NCBI GenBank assembly: GCA_016706225.1
Contig: JADJKB010000024.1
Coordinates: 186,001-250,000 of the forward strand
Length of the DNA stretch: 64,000 bases
From: Myxococcales bacterium
GTDB taxonomy: Bacteria > Myxococcota_A > Polyangia > Polyangiales > Polyangiaceae
Reading direction: 5' to 3'
Under the pieces are notes generated by a model. The model was given only the letters and a program-made list of their open reading frames with translations, was not told the DNA's origin and ran no database searches. The position numbers and the translations under genes are program-made. Numbering within the stretch: the first letter of the stretch is position 1; each line of letters starts with the position of its first letter. Below are positions 25,575 to 33,437 of the stretch, in pieces.

Positions 25575-26645
25575 TCACAAGAGCCGGTGCAAGAGCGAGC
25601 TCAGACGCTCGAGCTCGGGGACTCCGGTGAGTCGATCGAGCGAGCCGAACACTTTTTCGATGGTTGGATCGACGAAGCCGAGGAAGCTGGGGTTGCCGCG
25701 CACACGATCGATGAAGACGAAGCGCCCCGCATCCTTCAGCTTGCGCTGAACCGTGACCGTGTCGAACTCACGACCCACGGCGGCTCTCCCCGCCGCGTCG
25801 AGGGCGAGATGAGCCGCGTACTCATCGAGGCGCGCGTCGACGAAGGCGCGATCGAAGGTCTGGTAGCTGTCGTTCAGCAACGCCACCAGGTCGTACACCC
25901 GAGGCCCGAGCAGCGCGTCCTGGAAGTCGATCCAGTAGAGCTGAGGCGGCCGGTCGTCGACCTCGCGAACCATGAGGTTGCGACTCTGATAGTCCCGGTG
26001 CACAAAACCCCGCGACCAGCCGGCGATGGTCTTGGCCAGGAACTGCGCTGCCTCGGAGAACACGGCGCGGTCCTCGTCGGAGAGGGAGATGCCTCGCGCT
26101 TCCAGCGCCCACTCCCGAAAGTGGTCGACCTCCCAGGTGAGGAGGTCCTCGTCGAACGCTCGGGACGCCACCACCGAGCCTTCGGGCAGAGGGCTCAAGC
26201 GTTGCTGTGCCCTGGCCAGATCGAGCACCGCCGATTGATACAGGCCCGTGCGGGCCTCGGGGTTCCGTTCCAGGTAACGCGCCAAGGTGTCGTCGCCGAG
26301 GTCCTCGACCAGGATGAAACCCGCGTCGCAAGCTTCACCCAGCACCGCCGGGACGCGGACGCCTCGGTCTGCCAGCAGATCTCTGATCTCCAAGAACGGC
26401 CAACGACGCTCGCCGACGTCGTCCTTCGCAACCTCGTCGGAGCGGCGCGCGTCCGGCACGTACATGGCCACAGCGCTCGGTCCTGACCCGACGTCGACAC
26501 GAAAAAAACGCCGCGTCGAAGCGCCGCCTTCCATCGGGTTGATGCGGGTGGGTTCGGACTGCCCGAAGTGTTCCCTGGCAAGATGCTCGAGGACCTCGAG
26601 TGAAGGAGCCGGGTCGCGGGTGGCCGTCGGGGGCAGCGTGGGCAT
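25575..26645 (-). CDS. amgK: AmgK-like N-acetylmuramate/N-acetylglucosamine kinase (APH fold)
   Basis: 356 residues from ATG 26645, 10 nt after TACACC. Aminoglycoside-phosphotransferase fold with GGASTRRFFRVD as the nucleotide loop, the catalytic FVHRDYQSRNLMV (~212) and the metal-binding YWIDFQDALLGPRVYDLVAL. The QSRN and DFQD wording is characteristic of the AmgK family, which phosphorylates the anomeric position of MurNAc or GlcNAc in peptidoglycan recycling. The usual partner uridylyltransferase MurU is not adjacent, so function rests on the motif alone. Divergent from rsmG with 49 bp between starts. Confidence 0.78.
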   Translation of the reverse strand: MPTLPPTATRDPAPSLEVLEHLAREHFGQSEPTRINPMEGGASTRRFFRVDVGSGPSAVAMYVPDARRSDEVAKDDVGERRWPFLEIRDLLADRGVRVPAVLGEACDAGFILVEDLGDDTLARYLERNPEARTGLYQSAVLDLARAQQRLSPLPEGSVVASRAFDEDLLTWEVDHFREWALEARGISLSDEDRAVFSEAAQFLAKTIAGWSRGFVHRDYQSRNLMVREVDDRPPQLYWIDFQDALLGPRVYDLVALLNDSYQTFDRAFVDARLDEYAAHLALDAAGRAAVGREFDTVTVQRKLKDAGRFVFIDRVRGNPSFLGFVDPTIEKVFGSLDRLTGVPELERLSSLLHRLL

Positions 26646-26694
26646 GGGCGGCACTGGTGTAGCAAAAGTCGCGCGTGCGGTACACGCTAGCGCG

Positions 26695-27327
26695 ATGGCG
26701 CTCACGCGACTCGGCTCGGGCTGGGACCCAAAAATCGAGCGATGTCTCGCGGGCCTCGGGCAAGAGCGTGCGCCCGAGAGCGTCCGTGCGCTCGCCGCGC
26801 TCCTCGATCGAGTCGTCGAGTGGAACGACAAAGTCGATTTGACCGCCGCGCGCGAGCCTGACGCGCTGGTCGATCTGTTCGTGGCAGACGCGGCGGTCGT
26901 AGCGGCCGAACACCCGGAGCCCGATCAACGCTGGGTCGATGTGGGCAGCGGCGCCGGCGCTCCGGGCATCCCACTCGCGGTGCTCTCTGCTTCCGCCTCG
27001 TTCACTCTGGTCGAACCGAAGGCCAAACGCGTGGCCTTCCTGCGAACGGCAGTCGGCGCGCTTGGGCTCGAGCGCGTCCGCGTCGAGCGCGCGCGCTCGG
27101 ATGCACTCAGCGCTGCGAGCTTCGACGTTGCCATCTCACGAGCGACGCTCGAGCCGGCCGAGTGGCTGGAGGAAGCAACCCGTATTGCGACCGCTGCGGC
27201 GTGGTTGCTCCTGGCTCGCTCCGAGCCGCCGAGCGTGCAGGGTTGGCGCATCGATCGCGACCGGGCGTACGAGCTACCGCTCACGCGGGTGCCACGTCGC
27301 GCAGTGCGTTATGTGCGATCAGCATGA
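26695..27327 (+). CDS. rsmG: 16S rRNA (guanine-N7)-methyltransferase
   Basis: 210 residues from ATG 26695 (TACACG ends 8 nt upstream). The class I methyltransferase SAM loop reads RWVDVGSGAGAPGIPLAVL, matching RsmG/GidB, followed by FTLVEPKAKRVAFLRTAV and a short SRA motif (FDVAISRA). The N-terminal WNDKVDLTAARE is the family's usual helix turn (WN..NLTA). RsmG modifies G527 of 16S rRNA; loss gives low-level streptomycin resistance. It is not beside parA/parB or mnmG as in many bacteria. Confidence 0.9.
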   Translation: MALTRLGSGWDPKIERCLAGLGQERAPESVRALAALLDRVVEWNDKVDLTAAREPDALVDLFVADAAVVAAEHPEPDQRWVDVGSGAGAPGIPLAVLSASASFTLVEPKAKRVAFLRTAVGALGLERVRVERARSDALSAASFDVAISRATLEPAEWLEEATRIATAAAWLLLARSEPPSVQGWRIDRDRAYELPLTRVPRRAVRYVRSA

Positions 27328-27498
27328 ACCCACACGCCGTCACTCGGGCCCCTGAGTTGGTGTCTTTTTTCGCCGCCTCGGGGAGGAGTGAGGCAGAAGT
27401 TGGGTACCACCTGAGTAACTCCGACGAGCCGCCCCACGTGCTGCAGGTTGAATGGGCAGAGCGGGCGGGGCGTCCATCCGTGCCGGAGCTCAGCCTCG

Positions 27499-28044
27499 AT
27501 GAAGAAGATCCTGCGAACTTTCCTGGCCGCCTCGGCGGCGCTCACCGTCTCGGTGGCCGCGTCTGCCGCCTTCGAGGACGCCGGCGACACCGAGGTGCGC
27601 TTTCTGGCCAACGGCCCCGCGGGCCTGAAAATCAACGGTGAAGCGTCGGATCTGAAGGCCAAGGAACAGGACGGAAAGCTGACCATCACGGTCCCGGTCG
27701 ACGACCTGAAGACCGGCATTGGCCTGCGTGACAAACATCTGAAGAAGTACCTCGAGGGCTCCCAGTTCCCGAAGGCGACGCTCGAGATCGAGCGCAGCAA
27801 GCTCAAGCTTCCGGAGAACGATCAGACTGCGAAGTCCTCGGCAACCGGGAGCTTCACGCTGCACGGTGTGAAGAAGCCACTCAAGTTTCACTACAAGGCG
27901 CTTCGCACCGGTAGCGACTATCACGTGCAAGCGCTGGCCACGGTCGACATCCGAGATCACGACATCGAGGTGCCGTGCTACCTCGGCGTGTGCGTGGAGC
28001 CGAAGGTAAAGCTCAAGCTCAAGTTCAAGCTTCGCGACAAGTGA
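27499..28044 (+). CDS. YceI-family periplasmic protein
   Basis: 181 residues from ATG 27499 with GGAG upstream; the frame's earlier GTG-type start would hide the signal peptide KKILRTFLAASAALTVSVAA. The mature part has YceI lipocalin-like features: VRFLANGPAGLKINGEASDL, the PVDDLKTGIGLRDKHLKKYL box, then FPKATLEIERS and GSFTLHGVKKPLKFHYKAL. YceI proteins bind isoprenoid-type lipids in a beta-barrel in the periplasm. The 170 bp between rsmG and this gene holds nothing I recognise. Confidence 0.85.
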   Translation: MKKILRTFLAASAALTVSVAASAAFEDAGDTEVRFLANGPAGLKINGEASDLKAKEQDGKLTITVPVDDLKTGIGLRDKHLKKYLEGSQFPKATLEIERSKLKLPENDQTAKSSATGSFTLHGVKKPLKFHYKALRTGSDYHVQALATVDIRDHDIEVPCYLGVCVEPKVKLKLKFKLRDK

Positions 28045-28087
28045 ACGTTGCCCTCGCCGAAGCGCGAGGGGCTCTGGCGGGTGCGCC

Positions 28088-28660
28088 TCAGTCGGTGCCG
28101 GAGTCGCTGACGCTGCCCGCTGCACCGCCCGTGCCGCCGGTCGCGCCACCCGTGCCGCCGGTCGCGCCACCCGTGCCGCCGGTCGCGCCGCCCGTGCCGC
28201 CGGTCGCGCCGCCCGTGCCGCCGGTCGCGCCGCCTGTGCCGCCGGTCGCGCCGCCTGTGCCGCCGGTCGCACCACCTGTGCCGCCGGTCGCGCCGCCCGT
28301 GCCGCCGGTCGCACCACCCGTGCCGCCGGTAGAGCCACCCGTGCCACCGGTCGCGCCCCCTGTGCCGCCGGTCGCCCCGCCGCCATCGCTGCCCGCGACA
28401 CCACCGGTCGCGCCGCCGCCATCGCTGCCTGCAACACCGCCGGTTCCGCCGGTCGCGCCGCCGGTTCCGCCGGTCGCGCCGCCGCTGCCTGCGCTACCGC
28501 CGGCCGAGCCGCCAGCTCCGCCAGTGCTCGCGCCTCCGCCGCCCGCGGCACCTCCCGTCGAACCTTCGATCTTGCTGCGATCGACATCGGTGATGAGAGC
28601 GCAACCAATCAGCGCCAAGGCCACGCCCCCGGAGACCACATAACGACCCAAACCAGCCAT
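28088..28660 (-). CDS. Gly-repeat lipoprotein with TDVDR motif (copy A)
   Basis: 190 residues from ATG 28660, TAGAAC ending 7 nt upstream. Signal peptide VVSGGVALALIGC with lipobox, immediately followed by ALITDVDRSKIEG. The remainder is almost entirely Gly/Ala/Thr repeat, mainly the heptad GGATGGT coded by a 21-bp minisatellite, ending in SVSDSGTD. There is no globular domain. The start of the mature protein is nearly the same as in the neighbouring copy B, so the two are paralogues. A flexible surface or spacer role is possible; nothing is proven. Confidence 0.75.
   Translation of the reverse strand: MAGLGRYVVSGGVALALIGCALITDVDRSKIEGSTGGAAGGGGASTGGAGGSAGGSAGSGGATGGTGGATGGTGGVAGSDGGGATGGVAGSDGGGATGGTGGATGGTGGSTGGTGGATGGTGGATGGTGGATGGTGGATGGTGGATGGTGGATGGTGGATGGTGGATGGTGGATGGTGGAAGSVSDSGTD
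28131..28382. repeat. 21-bp minisatellite, 12 units
   Basis: Twelve tandem copies of a 21-bp unit (plus-strand gtgccgccggtcgcgcc plus four bases), in frame with the minus-strand gene as heptad GGATGGT. Units differ at single third positions and one Ala-to-Ser change (unit 10). Such arrays change length by slippage without breaking the frame. Confidence 0.85.
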
Positions 28661-28726
28661 GGGCCGGGTTCTACCACACCCCGCCCGCAGCTTGGAGGAC
28701 CGCCGAGTTGTCGGGGTTGGGCCGGC

Positions 28727-29395
28727 TCAGTCGCCGCCGTCGCCCGCGTCCGGATCGGCGTCCGTGGAGGCATCGCTGCTGGCATCCGCCGACGAATCGT
28801 CCGCGGCGTCGCCGCCGCCGCCGTCCAGGCTGGAATCATCGGGGGCGTCTGCGGCGGCGTCTGCGCCGCCGGTCCCGCCCGTTGCTCCGCCAGTCCCGCC
28901 AGTCGAGCCACCGGTTCCGCCGGTTGCACCGCCGGTGCCACCGGTCGAGCCGCCCGTACCGCCGGTTGACCCGCCGGTTCCGCCAGTTGACCCGCCGGTG
29001 CCACCGGTCGAGCCCCCCGTGCCGCCAGTGCCACCGCCATCGCTGCCGCCGGTGCCACCGCCATCGCTGCCGGCCGCGCCGCCGCCGCCATCGCTACCGG
29101 CCGCGCCGCCGCTGCCTGCTGCACCGCCGCTGCCGGCCGCGCCGCCGCTGCCTGCTGCACCGCCGCTGCCCGCAGCACCACCGGTGGAGCCGCCGCTGCC
29201 ACCCGCACCACCGATGGAGCCGCCGCTGCCACCTGCGCCACCGGTCGCTGATGTGCCACCGCTCGCGCTGCCGGCAGCGCCAGCGCTGCCCTCCTTGATC
29301 TTGTCGCGATCGACGTCGGTGAGAAGCGTGCAGCTCGTCACGATCAAGGCTCCGAGCAACCCCAAGCTCAATATCGAACGCGGCGCGTAATTCAT
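28727..29395 (-). CDS. Gly-repeat lipoprotein with TDVDR motif (copy B)
   Basis: 222 residues from ATG 29395. Signal peptide ILSLGLLGALIVTSC, then TLLTDVDRDKIKEG, matching copy A after its lipobox. A Gly-rich body follows with two repeat styles: SGGAAG hexads then GGSTGGT/GGATGGT heptads. Unlike copy A it ends in an acidic Asp/Ser tail of ~40 residues (DSSLDGGGGDAADDSSADAS). The paralogues are separated by 66 bp and read in the same direction, copy B first. Tandem duplication followed by repeat turnover explains the arrangement. Confidence 0.75.
   Translation of the reverse strand: MNYAPRSILSLGLLGALIVTSCTLLTDVDRDKIKEGSAGAAGSASGGTSATGGAGGSGGSIGGAGGSGGSTGGAAGSGGAAGSGGAAGSGGAAGSGGAAGSDGGGGAAGSDGGGTGGSDGGGTGGTGGSTGGTGGSTGGTGGSTGGTGGSTGGTGGATGGTGGSTGGTGGATGGTGGADAAADAPDDSSLDGGGGDAADDSSADASSDASTDADPDAGDGGD
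28870..29240. repeat. Compound Gly-codon repeats in copy B
   Basis: About eight 21-bp units (GGxTGGT heptads) up to ~29040, then shorter SDGGG and 12-18-bp SGGAAG-type units to ~29240. Units are less uniform than in copy A. Confidence 0.75.
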
Positions 29396-29520
29396 CGTGA
29401 TGGCCTCTTCGGAGGAAGGTCTCTCGATTGTTCCACCGCCAGCGCCGCGAGCGCAACCCTGATCACCCGAGCCGCAGTGGTCTTTGTGGGAGCGGAGCCC
29501 GCTCTTCGCGCGTCGTGGGC

Positions 29521-29526
29521 TAGAAT
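29521..29526 (+). promoter_or_regulatory. -10 box (TAGAAT) for the 5'-3' exonuclease gene
   Basis: TAGAAT, close to the TATAAT consensus, ends 9 nt before GTG 29536; no ribosome site. Confidence 0.45.
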
Positions 29527-29535
29527 TCGGCGACC

Positions 29536-30410
29536 GTGAAGATCCACCTGATCGATGGCACCTACGAGCTCTTCCGCGCCTGGTTCGGGACTCCCAGCGC
29601 GCGCGACCCGGGTGGGCGTGAGGTAGGCGCCACGCGGGGCTTCCTCAGTAGCATTCACGCTTTCTTGCGCGACTCCGAGGTCACCCACGTGGCGTGTGCC
29701 TTCGACCACGTCGTCGAGTCGTTTCGCAACGATCTCTTTGCCGGCTATAAGACGGGAGAGGGATCGATGCGGAGCTGTTTGCCCAGTTCGAGTTGGTGGA
29801 GAATGCCGCGAGAGCTCTGGGGCTGGTCGTCTGGCCCATGGTCGAGTTCGAGGCAGACGATGCGCTGGCCACGGCGGCACAGCTTCACGCCAACGCGCCT
29901 GGAGTAGAGCAGATCGTCATCTGCTCACCCGACAAAGATCTGGCGCAGTGCGTCCGCGGCCAGAGGGTCGTGTGTCTCGACCGCGCACGTCGGCGGTCGA
30001 TGGACGACGCCGGTGTGCGCGAGCGTTTTGGCGTGCCGCCCGGCTCGATCCCCGACTACTTGGCGCTGGTCGGCGACGCGGCTGATGGCATTCCGGGAGT
30101 GCCACGCTGGGGCGCGCGCTCGGCTTCCGTCGTGCTCGCCCGCTACGGTACGCTCGACGCGATCCCCGCGGACGTCGCGCTGTGGGACGTCGCGGTGCGA
30201 GGAGCCGCCGCCCTCGGTCGAGAGCTCTCGAATCACCTCGACGACGCCCGTCTGTACAAGAAGCTGGCGACCCTCCGTCTCGACGTCCCGCTCAGCGAGA
30301 GTGTCGACGACCTCGAATGGCAGGGCGTGCCCCGCGACCTGTTCACCAAATTCTGCGAACAGGTCGGCGAGCGGTCACTGCCCTCGCGCGTGGTGCGCTG
30401 GCGCGATTGA
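29536..30410 (+). pseudogene. 5'-3' exonuclease (PolA N-terminal/FEN type) with a single-base frameshift
   Basis: GTG 29536 opens KIHLIDGTYELFRAWFG and DHVVESFRNDLFAGYKTGEG, the start of a flap-nuclease domain. At the GGG run 29760-29762 one base is missing; adding a G joins the frame perfectly to FELVENAARALGLVVWPMVE and on to the stop at 30410. The second part has the metal-binding FEADDALATAA and SPDKDLAQ, and the H3TH segment GDAADGIPGVPRWGARSASV. Joined length ~291 codons suits stand-alone exonucleases. Either a recent frameshift or a sequencing error; every other residue is well kept. Confidence 0.82.
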
Positions 30411-30421
30411 GGGGTTACGGC

Positions 30422-30427
30422 TAGGCT
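30422..30427 (+). promoter_or_regulatory. -10 box (TAGGCT) for the outer-membrane barrel gene
   Basis: GCTAGGCT; TAGGCT ends 8 nt before ATG 30436. Confidence 0.4.
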
Positions 30428-30435
30428 CTTCGGCG

Positions 30436-31287
30436 ATGAAGTCGTCTGCCGCCGCCGCTGCCGCTGCTCTGGTCGTGTTTGCCATCCCCGCGGTCGCGTC
30501 CGCGCAGAACTGGGGACCGCCGGCCCAGCAACCGCCCGCCAATTCGTGGAGCAATCCCCAGCAGCCGCAGCAGCCGCAACAACCGAACAGCGGCATGAGC
30601 GCGGGCGGTCTCGCCCCGCCGAGCTCGAATCCCACGGACCCCAACGCGCCCAACGTGCAGACGGAACGCGAGCTCGACAAAGCTGACAAGGAAGACTCGG
30701 GACGAGGCCTCGAGTTCTTTTATTTGAACGCCGAGGTCGGCGGCGAGTACCTGGGCCTCCAGACCTTCAAAGCCAACAACCTCGTCGATGCCGGCACGGT
30801 GAAGACGAAACAGACTGGGTTGATGTACGGCGCGGGCTTGGGATTGCGACTGGTGTTCATCACTCTTGGTGCCCGCTTCCGCCTGGGTCAGTTCACGGAG
30901 TGGGACATCTGGACCCTGAACGCCGAGCTCGGCATCCACATCCCCCTCGGTTCGGTCGAGCCGTACTTCACCTTCGGCGGCGGCTACGCCTCGATGGGCG
31001 CGTTCGACAGCGGAAACCTCGGCGGCAGCCTGAGTTCCGCCGACGTCGACATCAAGGGTTACAACATCCGCGGCGGGTTCGGGCTCGACATCTACCTCTC
31101 CAACGCGTTTTCGATCGGCGCGAACTTGACCGGTGAGATGTTGGTTCTCACGCGACCCGGCGTCGATCCCTCGAAGCTCCAGGCCACCGGCACGGGTCAG
31201 GAAGCGGCCGCCAAGGCGTACGAGGCAGACGGCTCGAGCATCGGCGCCGGCGTCTCGCTGACCGCGGTCGCTGGACTTCATTTCTGA
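30436..31287 (+). CDS. Outer-membrane beta-barrel protein
   Basis: 283 residues from ATG 30436. Signal peptide AAALVVFAIPAVASAQ, a Gln/Pro-rich segment (PQQPQQPQQPN) and a ~200-residue barrel made of alternating amphipathic strands: EFFYLNAEVGGEYLGLQ, GLMYGAGLGLRLVFITLGAR, VEPYFTFGGGYASMGAF and GYNIRGGFGLDIYLSNAFSI. It ends in LTAVAGLHF with the terminal Phe expected for Bam-assembled barrels. The strand count suggests an OmpW/OmpA-barrel-sized porin or structural protein; ligand unknown. Confidence 0.78.
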   Translation: MKSSAAAAAAALVVFAIPAVASAQNWGPPAQQPPANSWSNPQQPQQPQQPNSGMSAGGLAPPSSNPTDPNAPNVQTERELDKADKEDSGRGLEFFYLNAEVGGEYLGLQTFKANNLVDAGTVKTKQTGLMYGAGLGLRLVFITLGARFRLGQFTEWDIWTLNAELGIHIPLGSVEPYFTFGGGYASMGAFDSGNLGGSLSSADVDIKGYNIRGGFGLDIYLSNAFSIGANLTGEMLVLTRPGVDPSKLQATGTGQEAAAKAYEADGSSIGAGVSLTAVAGLHF

Positions 31288-31323
31288 CCCGAGCGTCCGG
31301 CCTGATATCCTCCGCGAGCCCGC

Positions 31324-32463
31324 GTGCCTCGCATCTTGCTCGTCGTTCTGGTCGGCGCCGTCCCCTTGGCGTTCGCGCTGCTGTTGTGGCGCCGCGTAAA
31401 CCGACTCGCCCACGTTCCGCGCCGCCGCACGCTCATGATGGTCGTCGGTGGCGTCGCCGCGGGGCTGACCGCCGGCTGGGTCGAGCGACTGATCCTCGCT
31501 TTCTCCGAGCTGTCCTTCGACGCCACGAAGGTGGGCACGGTGGGCGCGCTCCTGGCGACCTTCCTGCTCGCCGCCCCACTCGAAGAGGGCCTCAAGGTGC
31601 TGGTGGTCTGGCCGCTCTTTGGCATGCGCGCGCTGTCCTCACCGCGCCTCGGCCTCACTTACGCGGCCTGCGCCGGTGCCGGCTTCGCTACCGGGGAGAC
31701 CATCGGCATCGGCTGGGTCGAAGCGCCCACGAGTGTGCTGGCGGTGCGTTTGCTCGTTGGCATGGCGGCGCACCCGTTCCTGGCCGGCCTCTGGGGTTAC
31801 TCCCTCGGTAATCAACGCCTCACGCGCGGTCGTCGCTTCGTCGTGGCGTGGTTCGCCGCCGTGCTGCTCCACGGTCTGTACGATCACATCGTTTTCGGAC
31901 GCGGTCCGGGTCTGCTCGTGCTCGCGATTCCGATGTTTCTCTGCATGGTGCTCGTGGCTGGGCTCGCGATTCGAGACGTGGCGCCGTCCCCGGATTCACG
32001 TGGCTCCGCGCTGCTCTCGAGCATCCCCGAGCCACCCTCTTTGGGGTCGATGAGCCGCGCGTTGACCCGACGTGATCGCCCGCTGATGCTGCACTGGATC
32101 GCGATCGGCGCGCTGGTCACTCTCGGTGTCGTGCTCGTCGCCCTCGCAGGCGCCGTCTACGTCGGGCATGTGGTCGGTGTCGACTTCGCGCTCGCCGACG
32201 AGGCCGACGTGCGCTCGAGCGGTCCGCTGGTGCTGCTCGGCGCCGCGACGTTGGCGGGTTTCCCGCTGGCGGGTTACCTAGTTGCGCGCGCGAGCTCGGC
32301 CCACAGCGTGCTCGAGCCTGCGATGGGAGCCGGAGTCGCCATCATCACGGCAGTGCTCCTGGTGTCCCTTGCAGCTCCCGTCACGGCGGTCTTCGGTCTG
32401 GCAGTGGCGCCCCTGGCTTTTGCGCTGGCCTGCGGTGGGGCGTGGTTCGGGCTCGTGCGTTGA
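31324..32463 (+). CDS. PrsW-family intramembrane protease
   Basis: 379 residues from GTG 31324 (TATCCT 12 nt upstream). About nine membrane helices. Active-site motifs of the PrsW/CAAX-like family are present: APLEEGLKVLVVWPLF with Glu87-Glu88, FATGETIGIG, HPFLAGLWGYSLGN (~151) and VLLHGLYDHIVF (~184). PrsW cleaves membrane anti-sigma factors in Bacillus; here the target is unknown. A ~140-residue C-terminal extension adds further helices with no known motif. Confidence 0.85.
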   Translation: MPRILLVVLVGAVPLAFALLLWRRVNRLAHVPRRRTLMMVVGGVAAGLTAGWVERLILAFSELSFDATKVGTVGALLATFLLAAPLEEGLKVLVVWPLFGMRALSSPRLGLTYAACAGAGFATGETIGIGWVEAPTSVLAVRLLVGMAAHPFLAGLWGYSLGNQRLTRGRRFVVAWFAAVLLHGLYDHIVFGRGPGLLVLAIPMFLCMVLVAGLAIRDVAPSPDSRGSALLSSIPEPPSLGSMSRALTRRDRPLMLHWIAIGALVTLGVVLVALAGAVYVGHVVGVDFALADEADVRSSGPLVLLGAATLAGFPLAGYLVARASSAHSVLEPAMGAGVAIITAVLLVSLAAPVTAVFGLAVAPLAFALACGGAWFGLVR

Positions 32464-32584
32464 ACTGCGTCGCCGCCGTCGTGGGTGCTGGCACACCGGG
32501 CGAGTGGCACAACTGGCAGGTGTACGAGATCAAAAACCTTTCGACTCACTCCTGGCGGCATGGAACGTGCGTTTGTCTTGCCTC

Positions 32585-33337
32585 ATGCGCACTCCTCTCC
32601 TCGTGGCGGGTCTGTTGACCCTGACCGTTCCGGCCTTTGGCCAGTCGTCCGCCGCGTTCCCCGACACCCCCGCGCGGGCGTCCGCCGTGCCGAGCCCTGC
32701 GCCAGCACCCCGTCCGCCGGTCGAGCGCACCACCGCACCCGATGCCGCCTCCGCGGCGGCGTCTGCGCGTGATGGCAGCTCGGAGCCAGGCTTCGCTCCG
32801 CGCATGCCTCCGCCTGCACCTGCCTACTACCCGAGCGCCGCTGGACCGTACGCGGCGGCGCAACCGACCTTCGCGCCGGCGTTTGCGCCAAGCTCGCCCA
32901 TGAGGGACGGGGGTGAAGGTGCAACGAGCGCCGGTGCGTCGTCGACGCTCCTGGTCGTGGGCGCCATCCTGGTCGGGTTGCCCTACGCAACCGGGCTCGG
33001 GATCGGCGCGTCGGAAGGCTTCGACAACGGGAGCGCGTGGTTGGCCGCGCCGGCTATCGGTCCGTGGCTGGCGCTCTCGGGACGACGGGATCCGTGCGCC
33101 GACAGCCAGCAGAAGAAAGAGTTCGACAGCGACGTGGGCAAGTGTGTTGCCGAGCCGATGGTGCGCGGCATGCTGGTGCTGGACGGCGTCCTGCAGGCGA
33201 CCGGAGCCGTGATGATGCTGGTTGGCGCGAGCTCCGGCGGCACGCCGAAGCCGCGGCGCGAGGCGCGCGCCGTCGTTGCCGCTCCGACGCCGATGGGGCG
33301 AGACGGTTATGGGCTCGCGTTGGCGGGGGCGTTCTAA
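32585..33337 (+). CDS. Hypothetical exported protein with two membrane helices
   Basis: 250 residues from ATG 32585. Signal peptide TPLLVAGLLTLTVPAFGQ; a ~90-residue Pro/Ala/Ser-rich region; then two hydrophobic hairpin segments, TLLVVGAILVGLPYATGLGI and RGMLVLDGVLQATGAVMMLV, separated by a Cys pair region (RRDPCADSQQKKEFDSDVGK). This pattern recurs in myxobacterial envelope proteins of unknown role. The 120 bp upstream contains a tRNA-like stretch that I rejected. Confidence 0.65.
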   Translation: MRTPLLVAGLLTLTVPAFGQSSAAFPDTPARASAVPSPAPAPRPPVERTTAPDAASAAASARDGSSEPGFAPRMPPPAPAYYPSAAGPYAAAQPTFAPAFAPSSPMRDGGEGATSAGASSTLLVVGAILVGLPYATGLGIGASEGFDNGSAWLAAPAIGPWLALSGRRDPCADSQQKKEFDSDVGKCVAEPMVRGMLVLDGVLQATGAVMMLVGASSGGTPKPRREARAVVAAPTPMGRDGYGLALAGAF

Positions 33338-33423
33338 CCGACCCTCCCCGCTGCGCGCCACCTTCCGCGCAGAGTTTTCACAGGAGTCACGACACCGACA
33401 CGGGAGCTCGCGTCGATGGCTGC

Positions 33424-33429
33424 TATGCT
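33424..33429 (+). promoter_or_regulatory. -10 box (TATGCT) for the phospholipase-like gene
   Basis: GCTATGCT; TATGCT ends 8 nt before ATG 33438. Confidence 0.4.
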
Positions 33430-33437
33430 GCGCTGCG

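Noticed and set aside
28131..28382. CRISPR-like regular array
   Set aside because: The units are contiguous 21-bp coding repeats with no spacers and lie in frame inside a lipoprotein gene.
32507..32582. tRNA-Leu-like stretch (gagtggcacaactggcag, then a CAA-like loop) upstream of the gene at 32585
   Set aside because: A D-arm and an anticodon-like stem can be drawn and even a GU-rich acceptor stem, but there is no GGTTCGA T-loop and the T-stem has mostly GU pairs. It is at best a chance resemblance or an old fragment.
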